Of a DNA stretch of 22,596 bases, positions 22,523 through 22,596 are shown one piece after another. The DNA lies in NCBI GenBank assembly GCA_002315535.1, contig DCHA01000062.1:1-22596 (forward strand), given 5' to 3'. Within the stretch, counting starts at the first letter, position 1. Every line of letters starts with the position of its first letter. The notes below the pieces were generated by a model. That model had not been told where the DNA came from, made no database searches, and was given only the letters and a program-made list of their open reading frames with translations. The translations under genes and the position numbers were made by a program. Origin of the DNA: Firmicutes bacterium UBA1764. GTDB lineage: Bacteria > Bacillota > Clostridia > Peptostreptococcales > Anaerovoracaceae.

Positions 22523-22596
22523 TGGAGGTAGCACCCAGATTTGAACTGGGGATCAGAGTTTTGCAGACTCGTGCCTTACCACTTGGCTATGCCACC
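22523..22596 (-). tRNA. tRNA-Cys (GCA)
   Basis: A 74-base tRNA with encoded CCA, running exactly to the window edge. The 7-base acceptor stem GGTGGCA pairs with TGCTACC (one G-T). The T arm is CCCAG-TTCAAAT-CTGGG. The anticodon loop is CTGCAAA with GCA at 22562..22564. The discriminator is U, the identity base for cysteine. The first anticodon-stem pair is a C-U mismatch; the other four pair. It is followed at once by a strong terminator. Confidence 0.95.

Noticed and set aside
22463..22534. A 24-codon upstream extension of the membrane/E2-like gene
   Set aside because: It would be read through the tRNA-Cys terminator hairpin, its T-run and the -10 box; the peptide has no similarity to an N-terminus of this kind.
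1..22596. CRISPR array, insertion sequence, prophage or toxin-antitoxin genes
   Set aside because: I looked for spaced direct repeats, terminal inverted repeats and the usual small gene pairs and found none.

Overview
The window looks like chromosomal DNA of a low-GC Gram-positive anaerobe, most likely class Clostridia; I cannot name the genus. Pointers are the yicC-gmk-rpoZ operon, RqcH, an ATP-dependent formate-tetrahydrofolate ligase paired with a stand-alone FchA-type cyclohydrolase, an ECF S component, and a clostridial-style Tad (type IVb pilus) locus without a secretin. Nearly everything is on the minus strand, so the biological order runs from high to low coordinates. Only rqcH is on the plus strand. 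No stretch over 300 bases lacks a gene. I saw no insertion sequence, prophage or CRISPR array.

Region A (22596 to 17012, minus): a tRNA-Cys and its terminator, then a tightly packed operon. It encodes a membrane protein fused to an E2-acyltransferase-like domain, purine nucleoside phosphorylase, an MTA/SAH-type deaminase, an MtnA-like sugar-phosphate isomerase and a divergent FolD. The three middle genes could take 5'-methylthioadenosine or 5'-deoxyadenosine through deamination, phosphorolysis and isomerisation. Region B (16989 to 12870): a good promoter drives fhs, a FolT-like transporter, fchA and folC, ending at a terminator. Together with FolD this is a one-carbon/folate block. FolD here lacks the Lys and Gln needed for cyclohydrolase activity, which fits the presence of FchA.

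Region C (12826 to 4449): a compact Tad pilus locus split in two by a potassium-uptake pair. The upstream half encodes a CpaE-like ATPase, CpaF/TadA, TadB and a very short TadC. Then come trkA-trkH and a strong terminator. The downstream half has its own consensus-like promoter and encodes a 58-aa Flp-type pilin, a TadE-like pseudopilin, a TadG/DUF5702-like protein, a second TadE-like protein and a DUF6382-like protein without an FHA domain. Several of these genes overlap out of frame by 100 bases or more.

Region D (4414 to 1): rqcH on the plus strand, convergent with the pilus locus and divergent from yicC-gmk-rpoZ (terminator at 1011..1035). After that come tcdA and the 5' end of rpsB, which has a structured leader.

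The points most worth following are the membrane/E2-like fusion with Glu in place of the catalytic His, the FolD/FchA split, the RqcH that lacks the helix-hairpin-helix module and carries E97 where Asp is usual, the nucleoside-salvage trio, and the split, overlapping Tad locus.
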